64,000 nucleotides of DNA from Pseudomonas nunensis (GCF_024296925.1 NZ_CP101125.1:3908501-3972500); one strand, 5' to 3'; counted from the first letter of the stretch, positions 44,210 through 54,353 are shown. Made by a program: numbers and translations. Notes: generated from the letters alone by a model not told the origin.

Positions 44210-45187
44210 CTATAAGGTGATTGGCTTCAACTTTCCTAATAGCGATGCTGCCGACGCAGCCTTAGTTGTGAATAATGCTGCGTCGGTTGGGCTCGGCGTT
44301 GGTCCTGGCTGGTGGGTATGCGCAGCCAATTGCGTGTTCATCTGTTGCACTAGATCTAGAAGATCACACAGCACGTGCAGCACGTTCACCCCTTCGGATC
44401 CTAACCAGGTCTTAGGCGACTGCAGGCGCTGACTGACCGCCGCCACACTCTCGCGCAAGCCTTGGACTTCCTCCTGCATGTCGCCACCCACCGTTGCATT
44501 GTGCTTCTGCCCGACCACCAGATTTAAATCACGCCCGGTGGCCTGGTGCAGATCGTCTACTGCCGCCAGGCTTACGGATCCCGCCGACAGCAATTTGAGT
44601 GCTCCCAGCGCCTCGATCTTCTTGACGCCACCCACTGACTCGGTTGAATGGTCGTCCACTGTCCTGGTGTGGGTCTGAAAGCGCTCGGTATTGTCCATGG
44701 CTTCCACTTCGCGCTCGATCGCCTTGTCCTGGATCTTTCCGTCTGTCTGGCGCAGCCAGTTACCGTCGGCGTCCACCCGTTGTTGCACGGCGTCGCTGTG
44801 CTGCCACACCTGGTCACCTTTCGGCACCTTGGGCAACGTCAGTCCGTGCGGCAAGATGGTCTGGATATACGGCTTGTTCGGTAAGCCATAAGCGAAACAC
44901 ACCACCACGCTGGTGCCCTCCTCCGGAAACGCAAAGAATCCCATTTCGTCACCACCCACCGGCATGGGTAGCGGAACGCCAGACAATACCGGAAGTGCCG
45001 TATCGATCTCGCCGTCCGGGGCCATCACCTGCAGGTCAACCGAGAAGCGCGGTCGGAAGTCGTCACACAGCCCAGCATTCGCCGGTGCGTCGGCCACGGC
45101 CATCACCTTGGCGAAGCGCGGCAAGTGATAGCCGCCGGTGAGCTCGGGGAATTGGCGTTCTACGCTGCGCTTTATTGCGTCGTCCAT
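44210..45187 (-). CDS. Phage baseplate spike protein (gpV-like)
   Basis: 325 residues. An OB-fold-like N-terminal region ('RFAKVMAVADAP', 'GGDEMGFFAFPEEGTSVVVCFAYGLPNKPYI') resembles gpV/gp5-type spike proteins. The middle carries short repeats and the C-terminus 'QLAAHTHQPGPTPSPTD' is typical of spike tips. It is the last gene of the tail operon and overlaps the hub gene by 16 bp. Assignment by domain pattern and position. Confidence 0.75.
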   Translation of the reverse strand: MDDAIKRSVERQFPELTGGYHLPRFAKVMAVADAPANAGLCDDFRPRFSVDLQVMAPDGEIDTALPVLSGVPLPMPVGGDEMGFFAFPEEGTSVVVCFAYGLPNKPYIQTILPHGLTLPKVPKGDQVWQHSDAVQQRVDADGNWLRQTDGKIQDKAIEREVEAMDNTERFQTHTRTVDDHSTESVGGVKKIEALGALKLLSAGSVSLAAVDDLHQATGRDLNLVVGQKHNATVGGDMQEEVQGLRESVAAVSQRLQSPKTWLGSEGVNVLHVLCDLLDLVQQMNTQLAAHTHQPGPTPSPTDAALFTTKAASAASLLGKLKPITL

Positions 45188-45870
45188 TTGATGGCCATCT
45201 GTGTGCCGGCCAACGTCACGTTCGTGATCCGTTCGCCCTGGTTGATTGATACGCCTGGTCGCAGGCCTGGCAAGGCGGCGATCATCGCGCTCTGGCTGCC
45301 CTGGTAACCATCGAAAAGGTTGACTGGCAGTTGTAGCGGCGATCGAGCGCCGAAGAAACTGTCAGCCCAGGCGCCGACGTAGATCTCGCCGTCACCCTGT
45401 TGCTGCCAGATAAAATCTTTGATGCCGAACACCCGCGCCATGCTGTCCATCGCCTGGTAACCAGCGGCCAGGTTGTAGAAAAACGGCGTCTTGACCCGGG
45501 TATAGGCCTGATCCGGGACCCGAAAGCGCAAGCCGGTCTTGCTGCCGATGTCGGCCAGCACGGCGCGCAGATCCACATGACGCAGGTTCATGGGCAGCGG
45601 GTTGGCCAGCACCGCGGCTAATTCGCGACACAGCACCACTTGCTCGATGCCGTTGGTGGCGGTGCAACGCTCGACGTATCCGATGAAATGACGCTTTAGC
45701 ACCGCTTCGTTGTAGCCAATATCGAACGTGACCAGACCTTTGACGGTAACACTCGCCTTGATCGTGAACGTGGCGCGGCCCGGACTCTTGAGATCCAGAC
45801 GGACATCGTCATTGACCAGCGGCATATCCACACCGCCAATGGTCAGCACCTTGTGCAGCTTCATGCTCAT
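45172..45870 (-). CDS. Phage baseplate hub protein (gp27/gpD-like)
   Basis: 232 residues. 'FDIGYNEAVLKRHFIGYVERC' and 'GIKDFIWQQQGDGEIYVGAWADSFF' are typical of phage late-control/hub proteins that seat the spike. It sits between the baseplate complex protein and the spike gene, overlapping both. The family identification is tentative. Confidence 0.65.
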   Translation of the reverse strand: MSMKLHKVLTIGGVDMPLVNDDVRLDLKSPGRATFTIKASVTVKGLVTFDIGYNEAVLKRHFIGYVERCTATNGIEQVVLCRELAAVLANPLPMNLRHVDLRAVLADIGSKTGLRFRVPDQAYTRVKTPFFYNLAAGYQAMDSMARVFGIKDFIWQQQGDGEIYVGAWADSFFGARSPLQLPVNLFDGYQGSQSAMIAALPGLRPGVSINQGERITNVTLAGTQMAIKWTTQ

Positions 45871-46418
45871 GACGTGCTGCCCAGGTAGGTGTCCACCTTC
45901 TTCAGCACCGCTTCAAAGCCGGTCAACTCTTCGGGCGATCCCGACGATCCCGACGATCCCCCCGATCCGCTTCCTGCCACACCATCGCCAGGCGCTGACT
46001 GCGTCGTCACCCCATTGCCGGCGCGACGGTTCTCGACCTTCTCCGGATTGGACAGCTTTTCGCTCAAGGTGAACTGGACGATCCACTGGGCCAGGGTGTC
46101 GTCTTCCCGGGCGCTGACCCCATCGGAGAACGTCACCTGCCGGATGCCAAAAGCCTTGGCCGTGTCGTTGACGATCCGATAGGTCTGGAGTTGGCCACCA
46201 CCTGCAGTCGCCTCGGCCAAACGCATGATGGTGCGCAGGTTGTCGAGCGCCTTGTACGGAATCGTCAGCGCTACGGTCAGCGTCTTGGGCTTAAATCCCT
46301 TGTGCGACTTGTCGGTCCCCGACGTCTGGCCGCCCAGATCGTCGGCCTCGATCTTGAGGTTGGCCGTCAGCTTCATGCGATGACCGATAATCTGCTCGCC
46401 ATTGAGTAGCAATGTCAT
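45867..46418 (-). CDS. Phage baseplate complex protein
   Basis: 183 residues from MTLLLNGEQIIGHR at 46418, overlapping the end of the upstream gene. Central 'LGGQTSGTDKSHKGFKPKTLTV' matches what I recall as 'baseplate complex protein' of Pseudomonas P2-like prophages. Near the C-terminus there is a Gly/Ser linker. Structural role in the baseplate. Confidence 0.7.
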   Translation of the reverse strand: MTLLLNGEQIIGHRMKLTANLKIEADDLGGQTSGTDKSHKGFKPKTLTVALTIPYKALDNLRTIMRLAEATAGGGQLQTYRIVNDTAKAFGIRQVTFSDGVSAREDDTLAQWIVQFTLSEKLSNPEKVENRRAGNGVTTQSAPGDGVAGSGSGGSSGSSGSPEELTGFEAVLKKVDTYLGSTS

Positions 46419-47347
46419 AGGCCCACCAGCTCCCGGACAAAACTCAGGCTTTCTGCCGATCCGACCAGCAGTGCGCCGGCACACAGCGGCCATTCATGCC
46501 CCGGCGCTTCGCCTTCGAGCAGTTCGCGGCGTAGCTGGCCAGCGTCGCCTGGTCCCAGCATTCGGGACTGAATCGATACGTCGTCTGCGCTGTTGGTGAA
46601 CTGGGCCTTGAGATCGGCCAGCTGTTGATCGCGCTCCTGGGCCTGCGTCTTTTTCCGAGCCTGTAGGTTCGCCAGGTCGGCCATCGGCGAACTGTCGGCT
46701 GCATAGCCCTCAAGTACCGCCAGTTGTCCCGCCATGGATTGGCTGGCCAACTTGGTGATCGGGCAGCGTTGCAACGGCAACTGGCTCCAGAGCGGCATTT
46801 GTCCCGCGATCGGCATGACCCACTTTTCCACCTCTAGCCTGGCCAGGTGTTCAGCCCGACGTTCGGCGCGCACCAGGTCCGGCATAGGCAGCACGACGTT
46901 GAACCGTCCCAGCGTCGCCGCCAGCTGGTCCAGACGCGTGGCGAGAAAGATCAATACCAAGGCGCTTTGCTGCCCTTCAGGGCGGACAGCGTCGGTCGTG
47001 TCGGTCAGCTTGTCAGCCAGCAGCTGCAGCAGGTTCGGCGCGGACAGAAAGCGCTGGTGGCCGCCACTGCCTTGGCCAACCCCGTGCTGGAATGGCGTCA
47101 CGACGATACACGACGGGACATTCTCGAACTGGTTGGCCAACGCCGTGCGGCCGGCGCTGATCGCCGCTTGCGCGGCGCCGCCGATTGGCCCCGGGCTGGT
47201 GGTCGCGATGCCGGCTAGCTTGGAGACACGTTCCCCAGTGCTGAGCATTTCGCCCTGGATCAGTTGGCGAGCGCCGGCCATCTGGTCCATCCATTGAGTG
47301 GCTTGTACCGGCCAGCGCAGCTTGATCGGTGCCCAGTCATTCGTCAT
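46415..47347 (-). CDS. Phage tail/baseplate protein, unassigned
   Basis: 310 residues from MTNDWAPIKLRWP at 47347, a start that lies inside the end of the upstream chaperone gene (11-bp overlap). Contains a long helical part ('LARLEVEKW', 'LQARKKTQAQERDQQLADLKAQF'). No family I can name. Position inside the baseplate block points to a structural tail role. Confidence 0.6.
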   Translation of the reverse strand: MTNDWAPIKLRWPVQATQWMDQMAGARQLIQGEMLSTGERVSKLAGIATTSPGPIGGAAQAAISAGRTALANQFENVPSCIVVTPFQHGVGQGSGGHQRFLSAPNLLQLLADKLTDTTDAVRPEGQQSALVLIFLATRLDQLAATLGRFNVVLPMPDLVRAERRAEHLARLEVEKWVMPIAGQMPLWSQLPLQRCPITKLASQSMAGQLAVLEGYAADSSPMADLANLQARKKTQAQERDQQLADLKAQFTNSADDVSIQSRMLGPGDAGQLRRELLEGEAPGHEWPLCAGALLVGSAESLSFVRELVGL

Positions 47348-47831
47348 GAGCATCAATCCAACCCGGGGCAGATGGCTGAGTTTCGTCAGACGGGTAACCA
47401 GCCACCTGTGGCCATTCGCGCACAGCTTGGCGCCAGGCCAATAACTCGGTGAATTGCTGCGGCGTCACTGGCAGAGCCGTCCCCAAGTCTCGCGCATCCC
47501 GATACTGAGAGACGATGTTCTCGGACGCCTTCAATTTCGTGTCAATCCACAGCCTTGCCAGGACAAGCGGATCTGACTCAACAACGATATCTTCCGCGTA
47601 CTTGGAGTAATTGCCGCCGTTGTTCAAAAAGCTCTCAATCGCCTCATACAGCGAGGGGTTGTAGTCTCGAGTAACGTGGCAACGGTTACTGGCCACGGTC
47701 ACAACAAAGGAACCATCATCCTTTACGCTGACGTCGCGGAACTCAACAGTCAAAACTGTATGTTCACTTACATCCGGATTCACTACTTCATCAATGGCAG
47801 GCGTAGTAATAACTTGGGATTGTTCTGTCAT
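47337..47831 (-). CDS. Tail fibre assembly chaperone-like protein
   Basis: 164 residues. The C-terminal 'FTELLAWRQAVREWPQVAGYP' followed by P-x-W/G-W-I is the signature of phage tail fibre assembly/tail assembly chaperones. It follows the fibre gene with a 4-bp overlap (ATGA), the usual pair order. Confidence 0.78.
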   Translation of the reverse strand: MTEQSQVITTPAIDEVVNPDVSEHTVLTVEFRDVSVKDDGSFVVTVASNRCHVTRDYNPSLYEAIESFLNNGGNYSKYAEDIVVESDPLVLARLWIDTKLKASENIVSQYRDARDLGTALPVTPQQFTELLAWRQAVREWPQVAGYPSDETQPSAPGWIDAHDE

Positions 47832-50038
47832 GGTGCATATCTCCAGGCGAAGCCATAAATCGTTGCTCCCCCACTAAATGAAATCACAGTACCGCCAGGC
47901 GCCTGGCCACTTTTACCCACCACCCCTTGACCGGCGGAGTAGTAGTGCATCAGTGAATAGCACCACGTCCCGCCGGCTGGCAGTTGGATAGATGTAGCTG
48001 TCACTTGGACAGCGAGGAAGTTATTGGAGTCAGGGCGATAGAACGTTGTTTCACTCCACAACAACCCTAAATCGGTGGAGTCCACCTGGGCACGGATACC
48101 GGAACCCACCTGCGACCAACCTATCCGAACAGTGTTGGCACCTTGGTATGCACCGCCCCCCTGCTGTACAGGAGTAAATCCCAATCGACGCTGAAGATAG
48201 TGGACTGCGTTATCAGCTCGACGACGGAAGTAGGGATATTCTGGATTGTCGCTGGCGAAGCCGGCATAAGAAATAGAGTCGCCAAATACTCTCTGATCAA
48301 ACATCCCATTGATTTGGGCTGCGGTATAACAGTCGGAAATACCGTACCCGGCAATAGTGCTGGCCTTGTTGGCTTTGCTGTTTGGATCAAAATTATTCTG
48401 AGTCCAGAAAACACCAAGATCACTGCCATCAACTGCAACTCTTACTGCGGAGCCAGACCAGCCAATATTGATTCTGTTGCCAGCTTGGTTTGGCCCGCCG
48501 CCCTGTTTAACAAAGGCACCGTTCGATTCAACTTTTGTAAATGCATCGGTAATTCCATAACCGGCCAGGCTGCTGGACCAATTTGCTTTGCTACTCGGAT
48601 TAAAGTTATTTTCAGACCAAATAACCCCTAGATCCGTTGAATCGACCGTGGCCAGAAGGCCTCTAGCCGACCAACCAATACAAACGGTGTTGGTGAGTTG
48701 ATTGATACCGCCACCTTGTTTCACGAAGGCGCCGTAGGCGGCTGGCTTCGTGTAAACGTCGGTGATGCCGTAACCGGCGAGCGTCGTCGGGTTGTCGCCT
48801 CCGGTGACAATGCCTTTTTGGTTGATACTGACTTTCGTGTACGTACCAGCAGGCGCCCCGCTGTCGGCCAGCGTCAGGAAGATTTGCGGGTTGGCCGTGC
48901 CGTCGAAAATGGCGCTGCCCGTCGCCGCGCCGCTGAAGGAGAAGTTGCGAGCAGTGGCAAGTTGCGCCGCTTTGCCCACGACGGTGGTGCCGTTGATGAT
49001 CGCTGTGATCGCGCTGTTCAGTGCCGTGCGCACCGCGTTGACCATTTTGGTGGTAGCCAGCACGAGGCTGCTATTGCTGGCTGGGTCGTCACTGATGGCG
49101 TTGGGAATTTGGTCGAGTTTGACGTCTGCTTTAGTGGTAGCCCGGGCGCGCAGGTTCGGGTAGTCGCCGTTCTGAGCAGCCCAGTGCTTAATCAGCTCGC
49201 CGGCGATCGGCTCCACCGGGCGCAGATCCGTGATTGCAGTTGAGGTCGGTAGGTCCGCCAGGGGCACCAAGTAGTGGCGTGCGCCGGCGCTACCGGAGTA
49301 GTCCTCTTTGCTGTCACCGAACACCACTTTGAAAGTGCCGACCATATCGTTCAGCTCGCGCTGCAGCACCACGTCGAGCCAAGCCTTGTTCGGCACTGAT
49401 GGCACCGTGACGGGTAGTGCCGTCGAGCGTTCAAGGCGAATGCCTTCGACGTAAGCGATCCCGGGTTTCAGCTGGTACGTGCTGCCGACCTTTTCCAGTG
49501 CCAGGCTACTGCCGAAGAAACAGGCCCGCCCGAAAATGTCACGGTTACTACGTCGCTCCCGCTCATCAATGCCTTGCAAGCGAGCGGTAAAATCGTGCTG
49601 CCAGGTGCTGGCATCGACCTTAATGCCCGTCAGCTGCTGCGCCCCGTCGAACACCACCAGGAAGTTGCGGGTCACGTTGTTGCCGATCTGCTCGGGCAGG
49701 ATGTTTTTGCGCTTCTGTTGGACCGGCACATACGCCACCGAGAGTAGGACGCCTTCGCTGGTTTCCAGACCAATCCAGTTCCAGTCGAAGTCGCCGACGT
49801 CGGTGCCCATCATCAGGCTGTAAACGACCTGGTTCGGGTTGACGAATCCACTCTGGGTGACCGGCCAGGTGTACACAACCTGGGGCGCCGGTGGCTTGCC
49901 GGCAGCGCGGTTAACCGGGCTGTTCGGGTTCAACCCGGGAACGTTGGCCAGCACAAAGTTGGCGATCGTCAGCGGTTGGCTGGCAGCCTGTTTTTGGGCA
50001 ATCAGGCTTTCGCCGGCCAGTGTGATACTTGCAGCCAT
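47828..50038 (-). CDS. Phage tail fibre (gpH-like) with internal repeats
   Basis: 736 residues. The N-terminal virion-attachment region ('SQPLTIANFVLANVPGL') is typical of Pseudomonas phage tail proteins. From about residue 400 there are three successive modules of about 60-75 residues, each with an x-V-K/Q-Q-G-G-G motif, an I-G-W-S motif and S/D-L-G-V/L-x-W; two of them end in L-A-G-Y-G-I-T/S-D. A different C-terminal 80 residues follow, probably the host-receptor-binding tip. The repeats are probably trimeric shaft modules. Confidence 0.85.
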   Translation of the reverse strand: MAASITLAGESLIAQKQAASQPLTIANFVLANVPGLNPNSPVNRAAGKPPAPQVVYTWPVTQSGFVNPNQVVYSLMMGTDVGDFDWNWIGLETSEGVLLSVAYVPVQQKRKNILPEQIGNNVTRNFLVVFDGAQQLTGIKVDASTWQHDFTARLQGIDERERRSNRDIFGRACFFGSSLALEKVGSTYQLKPGIAYVEGIRLERSTALPVTVPSVPNKAWLDVVLQRELNDMVGTFKVVFGDSKEDYSGSAGARHYLVPLADLPTSTAITDLRPVEPIAGELIKHWAAQNGDYPNLRARATTKADVKLDQIPNAISDDPASNSSLVLATTKMVNAVRTALNSAITAIINGTTVVGKAAQLATARNFSFSGAATGSAIFDGTANPQIFLTLADSGAPAGTYTKVSINQKGIVTGGDNPTTLAGYGITDVYTKPAAYGAFVKQGGGINQLTNTVCIGWSARGLLATVDSTDLGVIWSENNFNPSSKANWSSSLAGYGITDAFTKVESNGAFVKQGGGPNQAGNRINIGWSGSAVRVAVDGSDLGVFWTQNNFDPNSKANKASTIAGYGISDCYTAAQINGMFDQRVFGDSISYAGFASDNPEYPYFRRRADNAVHYLQRRLGFTPVQQGGGAYQGANTVRIGWSQVGSGIRAQVDSTDLGLLWSETTFYRPDSNNFLAVQVTATSIQLPAGGTWCYSLMHYYSAGQGVVGKSGQAPGGTVISFSGGATIYGFAWRYAP

Positions 50039-50046
50039 GAATACTC

Positions 50047-50571
50047 CTACAGGCTGGCAACCAGCGTTTGCTGGTCATCATTGAAATCGGCCAGGGCGAC
50101 ATGCAGTTGCACTGGAGTGATGGTGACGAAGTCGTAACGCCTGCAGGTGCGGCCGTACTGACGGATCAGCACGCGCAACAGGTCAGGGTTTTCAGAAAGC
50201 TGTGAGTCGCTGAGGGTCAACAGCACGATGTCCCAATCCCGACCGGGCATGCGTTCGCTGACCTCGATGTAGCCCACACCCAGGCGTACCAGGATGCGTT
50301 TCAGGCCGGCAGTGCTGCCGGCGTCCACCGAGTTGATAAAGGCGTGTTTTACCCGCAGGCGAAACAAGCTCTCAGGCTCGCCGTTGAAGCGCGTGACGTC
50401 GCGCTGCCAGGCCCACAGTTCCAGGATGGACAGGTGGCAGGTGTCAGCGTCGAACTGCAGGTAAGGCCAGCGCAGCCACTCGGCGGCCTGTTCCCACCAG
50501 AGCTGGGCGGTGGCCACCAGCTTGCTCAGCTCCAGCCCTTCGAGCCAAAACGGCAGTTTGAGTTTGATCAT
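50047..50571 (-). CDS. Phage tail protein I (gpI)
   Basis: 174 residues. Contains 'WAWQRDVTRFNGEPESLFRLRVKHAF' and 'LGVGYIEVSERM', the pattern of gpI tail proteins that connect baseplate and fibre. It overlaps the baseplate J gene by 4 bp. Confidence 0.8.
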   Translation of the reverse strand: MIKLKLPFWLEGLELSKLVATAQLWWEQAAEWLRWPYLQFDADTCHLSILELWAWQRDVTRFNGEPESLFRLRVKHAFINSVDAGSTAGLKRILVRLGVGYIEVSERMPGRDWDIVLLTLSDSQLSENPDLLRVLIRQYGRTCRRYDFVTITPVQLHVALADFNDDQQTLVASL

Positions 50572-51737
50572 TGCAGGACCACCGCCAGGGTGCTGATCCG
50601 AGGAATGTTCAAGGCCGACACGATGTCGCTATTGGAGAACTGCAACGAGCTGATATTCGGAAACTGGGCGTGCAACTCTTCGGTCAGCCGGCTGAAACTG
50701 AAGCGCGACTGAGGAAACGTGCGAGTCGGTGCATAGTCGCTCTGCGTGCTTTCGCGGAAGGCAGCACGGATGAACAGCCCGACCTCCGTCTGCAGCGTCT
50801 GCAGCTGGAGGACGGTTAGGTTGGACACTGGCCAGACTTTGAGGCTGATCGCGTGCAACGTCTCGGGCATGGCCATCGCCAGCAGATCATCGCCGTGGCC
50901 GTGGTTACCGCCGTCACGGATGTGCGTATTGATCTGCTCCAGAAACGTCGCGGCGGGCACGCCGGCGTCGAACAGCACGAAGGCATTGGCACTGCCTGGC
51001 CCACGCGGCGCGCCGTGTTCAAAGTACACGCCGTCCGCCGCAACCCCCGGAAACCCGGTGATGATTGCCCGGTACACCGCATCGGTATGCCACTGATTCA
51101 CCGCTGAGAACTGGTTGCGCACGCGCAGGCGCAACTGGTCGTCATGCTCGGAATCCGCCCCGGGCGTCTGCAGCCAGTCGGTATTGTTCACCACCTGGAC
51201 GATGCCCGGTACCGACTGGGGCAGCACGGCGTAATAACCCGGCGCCAGGTTGTAGCCGCTGCCGGCGCCCACGGCCTTGACCGGCACCACCAGCTGGCTC
51301 TGGCCCTCTTGAAAGCTGCGCGGCTCGGTGGTGACCAACTGATAAATATGACCATTGAGGGTCGGCGACTGGACGACAGTGTCAATCGGGACTTCCAGTT
51401 CGCCACCGGTGTTGGCCCGGGTGAACAGCAATTCTCCGCTCGCCACCGTGGCCGCCTTGCGCTCGATGTTCACCGCCCAGGCCAGCATGTCCAGCCACTG
51501 TTTGCCGGCAGTCTTGACGAAGAAGTTCGGCAGCACCGTGCCGCTGACGAACTCCAGCAGCCACAACACTGGCTTGGTAACCAGAGCCGTGATGATCCGC
51601 CAGAACGGGCTGTAAGTGCTGGTGTTGCTCAGCGTACTGCCTTGCTCGACGGCCAACTTTTCCCAGGCCTGTTTGAGCTGCGCCTCAGTGGTTGGCACGC
51701 CGGAATCACTGAGTGCCTTTTTGAAGTCGACGGTCAC
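50568..51737 (-). CDS. Baseplate assembly protein J (gpJ)
   Basis: 389 residues. The gpJ core is seen in 'GAGSGYNLAPGYYAVLPQSVPGIVQVVN' and the C-terminal 'LTEELHAQFPNISSLQFSN'. Forms the baseplate wedge. Overlaps both neighbours. Confidence 0.88.
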   Translation of the reverse strand: MTVDFKKALSDSGVPTTEAQLKQAWEKLAVEQGSTLSNTSTYSPFWRIITALVTKPVLWLLEFVSGTVLPNFFVKTAGKQWLDMLAWAVNIERKAATVASGELLFTRANTGGELEVPIDTVVQSPTLNGHIYQLVTTEPRSFQEGQSQLVVPVKAVGAGSGYNLAPGYYAVLPQSVPGIVQVVNNTDWLQTPGADSEHDDQLRLRVRNQFSAVNQWHTDAVYRAIITGFPGVAADGVYFEHGAPRGPGSANAFVLFDAGVPAATFLEQINTHIRDGGNHGHGDDLLAMAMPETLHAISLKVWPVSNLTVLQLQTLQTEVGLFIRAAFRESTQSDYAPTRTFPQSRFSFSRLTEELHAQFPNISSLQFSNSDIVSALNIPRISTLAVVLQ

Positions 51738-52051
51738 AGGGTGATCTCCAGCAGGCCGAATTTCACGGTCGTGGCGGTGACCAGGAACACACCTGGGGCG
51801 CTCTGAACGATCTGCGCAGTGCCTGGCACCAGGCGTTCGTCCGCTTCCACCAGCAGCTCCATTTGCTGAATGCAGTCGCGTTGACGTAGCCGGTCACGCT
51901 CGGCCACCAACGTGATCAACAAACCGCTTTCCCGGATCAGATGGGCGATGTCCTGTGCGATCGAGGCGCGGTCAGTCACCAGGAGCGGCTGCCGGGCTGG
52001 GTCGAGTACCAGGTCGTTATTCATGATCAACAGATCCACGTACTCGCTCAT
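51734..52051 (-). CDS. Baseplate wedge protein (DUF2590, gpW/gp25-like)
   Basis: 105 residues. 'DLLIMNNDLVLDPARQPLLVTDRASIAQDIAHLIRESG' is the gp25-like opening. It lies before gpJ as gpW does in P2. Confidence 0.78.
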   Translation of the reverse strand: MSEYVDLLIMNNDLVLDPARQPLLVTDRASIAQDIAHLIRESGLLITLVAERDRLRQRDCIQQMELLVEADERLVPGTAQIVQSAPGVFLVTATTVKFGLLEITL

Positions 52052-54348
52052 CAGCCGCCCACCGACATGGCGACCATGTTTTCCAGCTCCAGCGGGGTCA
52101 TAGACTTGGAGGTATTGATATTCAATGTCTCGACGTGGGTGCCGGGGCGCTGGTTGGGGTTCATCGCGTTGCTCTGGTTCTGGAAGCTTTGCATCAGTCC
52201 TCCTTTCGGGACGGCCTCGGGCTTGGTGGGGCTGATCGACGTATTGGCGTTGATCGCCTTGCGGGCTTCGATGCCTTTGTCCGTCTTGGCGGGCAGCTCG
52301 ATGACCTTCTCGACGCGCTCCGGCAGTACGTTTTTGGGCTGCTTTGAAAACGCCAGGTCAGCGGATGCCGGCGGCAGAATGATCGGAGCGGCATGGTTTA
52401 TCTGAGGGGCAGGCATTTGCAACGGCTTGAAGGGCAGCACGTTGGGTTGCGGCATCTGCGCCTGGGGCGCCATGGCGTTCAGCATCGGCGTGACCGGTGC
52501 CGATGCCTTCGGTGCTGCAGCCATCACCAGTGGCGGCGCCTGGATCGGCGGCTGGGCTGCGCTCACCAGTTGCGGCAGCAGCGGCGCCTCGACCAGCGGA
52601 GCCGTGATAGAGGGCAGTTCCGGCGCCACCGGCATGTCGCCAAAAGCCGCGTCGATCTGCACACCGGGAATCTTGTTCAGCATTTCAATCAAGCCATTGA
52701 TGGCCTGTTTAAAGATGTTGATGATGCCGTCCCACGCGGCCTTGGCCATGCCAGACCAGCCGCCCATAGAACTGAACCAGTCAGACAGGGAGGTCAGCTG
52801 TTCGCTGATCCACTGAAACGCAGCGGTGTTCATCAGCGCCGCGCAAAGCTCATCCCAGTACACGACAGCCGCGACCACGGCGGCGGCCAGCAGAACGATA
52901 CCGGCCACGATCAGCAGCACCGGGTTGGCCAGCATGGCGGCGTTGACCAGCCAGATCGCGCCCTGCCACAACAACATGCCGACCCGAACCAGACCCATCC
53001 AGGTGTAAAGCACCACCAGACCGGCAGCGAAGGCCGCGACCAGAACGGTGTGGAACAGGAACATGGCGATGGACTTAAAGCCCTGCCAGTTGAGCAGCTT
53101 CCACACCGTGAGCATGCCCAGCCAGACCATCTTGCTGCCCCCGACAACAAGGGTCAGCAACGACATGGCGGCGATGAAACCAAAGACGATCAGCGTGGTG
53201 ATGCCGATGATCCGCGTTATGTTCGGGAACAGCTGCGTCCAGCGGGTCAAGGTCCTGGCGATGCCCACCAGACGTTCCATCAACGGGGTCAAGGTCGGAA
53301 TCAGGGATTGGCCGAACGCGATGCGCAGCGCTTCGACGGCTTTGCCGAACTGCTGCCACGGGTCGACCATCGCCTTGGCCATCTTTTCGGCGTTCTCCAG
53401 ACCTCGGACCTTGCCCAGCTCGCTGATACCGTTGCGCAGCCGATCGGTGTCCTTGGCCAGCGCGCCGATCACCTGGGCACCTTCACCGCCGAACACTTCC
53501 GTTAGCTTGGTGCCGGCGGCAGCGGTGGTAAGGTCGCCATACTTGGCGGTCAGCTGGTCCAGGATCTGGATCATCGGCAGCGCATTGCCAGCGGCATCGG
53601 TGAACGTGAGGCCGGTTTTCTCAGCGGCTGCGCCCATATTTTCGAAGAACGCCTTGTAGCGCCCGCCGGCGTCGCCGCCTTCCATGGTGCTAGACAGCGT
53701 ACCGATCACGGCCATCTGCTCGGCCACGCTCACACCGGCCTGAGTGGCAATCGCGCCTACTTCCTTGAACGCGTCCTTGAGCTGGGCCCCGTCAGTGCGG
53801 AACAGCTTCACCGCAAGCGCCGTTTGCCCGGTCAACTGCTCGACCCATTCGACTTTGCCCATCTTGTCGGCTTCGGTCTTGAACAGGTTGTACATGGTGC
53901 CCAGGTAGGCGCCGGTGGTTTCCGCGTCCGCCTTAGTGACCTTGGCCAGCAGGTTGCTGGAACTGGTGATGGCGGCCAACTGACCGCCGACCAGGCCCTT
54001 GATGGCCCCATCGATGACGCGTGACGAGGACACAAATTCGGCGGCACTGGCCGCGTAGTCGATCGAGAATTCCAGGGCGCTCCGGTTCAGCGACGACAGT
54101 GCGTCCTCGGCAGTCCCGAGGGCGCGCATGTCACCCAGCGCCCGATTGACTTCCAGCGCCGGTTCCAAAGATTCGGTGATGGCCACACCTGCACCCACCA
54201 GACCGGCCAGGCCTGCACCCATCTGAATGATGTTCTGCTGACTCTGGGCGGCAAGGTCGCTAAAGCTGGTTTTCACCTTGCCCAGGGGGGCGCTGACCTT
54301 GTCGGTCAGATTGAGGATGAAAGCCAGGCGGGCGGATCGGTCAGCCAT
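52051..54348 (-). CDS. Tail tape measure protein (gpT)
   Basis: 765 residues. The N-terminal segment resembles TP901-type tape measure proteins ('FILNLTDKVSAPLGKVKTSF', 'VEFGGEGAQVIGAL'-like sequence). The middle has several hydrophobic segments (about 370-520) and the C-terminal third is Pro/Ala-rich. Tape measure length sets tail length. It is shorter than in many long-tailed phages, suggesting a modest tail. Confidence 0.88.
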   Translation of the reverse strand: MADRSARLAFILNLTDKVSAPLGKVKTSFSDLAAQSQQNIIQMGAGLAGLVGAGVAITESLEPALEVNRALGDMRALGTAEDALSSLNRSALEFSIDYAASAAEFVSSSRVIDGAIKGLVGGQLAAITSSSNLLAKVTKADAETTGAYLGTMYNLFKTEADKMGKVEWVEQLTGQTALAVKLFRTDGAQLKDAFKEVGAIATQAGVSVAEQMAVIGTLSSTMEGGDAGGRYKAFFENMGAAAEKTGLTFTDAAGNALPMIQILDQLTAKYGDLTTAAAGTKLTEVFGGEGAQVIGALAKDTDRLRNGISELGKVRGLENAEKMAKAMVDPWQQFGKAVEALRIAFGQSLIPTLTPLMERLVGIARTLTRWTQLFPNITRIIGITTLIVFGFIAAMSLLTLVVGGSKMVWLGMLTVWKLLNWQGFKSIAMFLFHTVLVAAFAAGLVVLYTWMGLVRVGMLLWQGAIWLVNAAMLANPVLLIVAGIVLLAAAVVAAVVYWDELCAALMNTAAFQWISEQLTSLSDWFSSMGGWSGMAKAAWDGIINIFKQAINGLIEMLNKIPGVQIDAAFGDMPVAPELPSITAPLVEAPLLPQLVSAAQPPIQAPPLVMAAAPKASAPVTPMLNAMAPQAQMPQPNVLPFKPLQMPAPQINHAAPIILPPASADLAFSKQPKNVLPERVEKVIELPAKTDKGIEARKAINANTSISPTKPEAVPKGGLMQSFQNQSNAMNPNQRPGTHVETLNINTSKSMTPLELENMVAMSVGG

Positions 54349-54353
54349 CAGGG

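Noticed and set aside
52393..53505. 370-codon plus-strand frame opposite the tape measure gene
   Set aside because: Antisense shadow, and phage late genes here are all on the minus strand.
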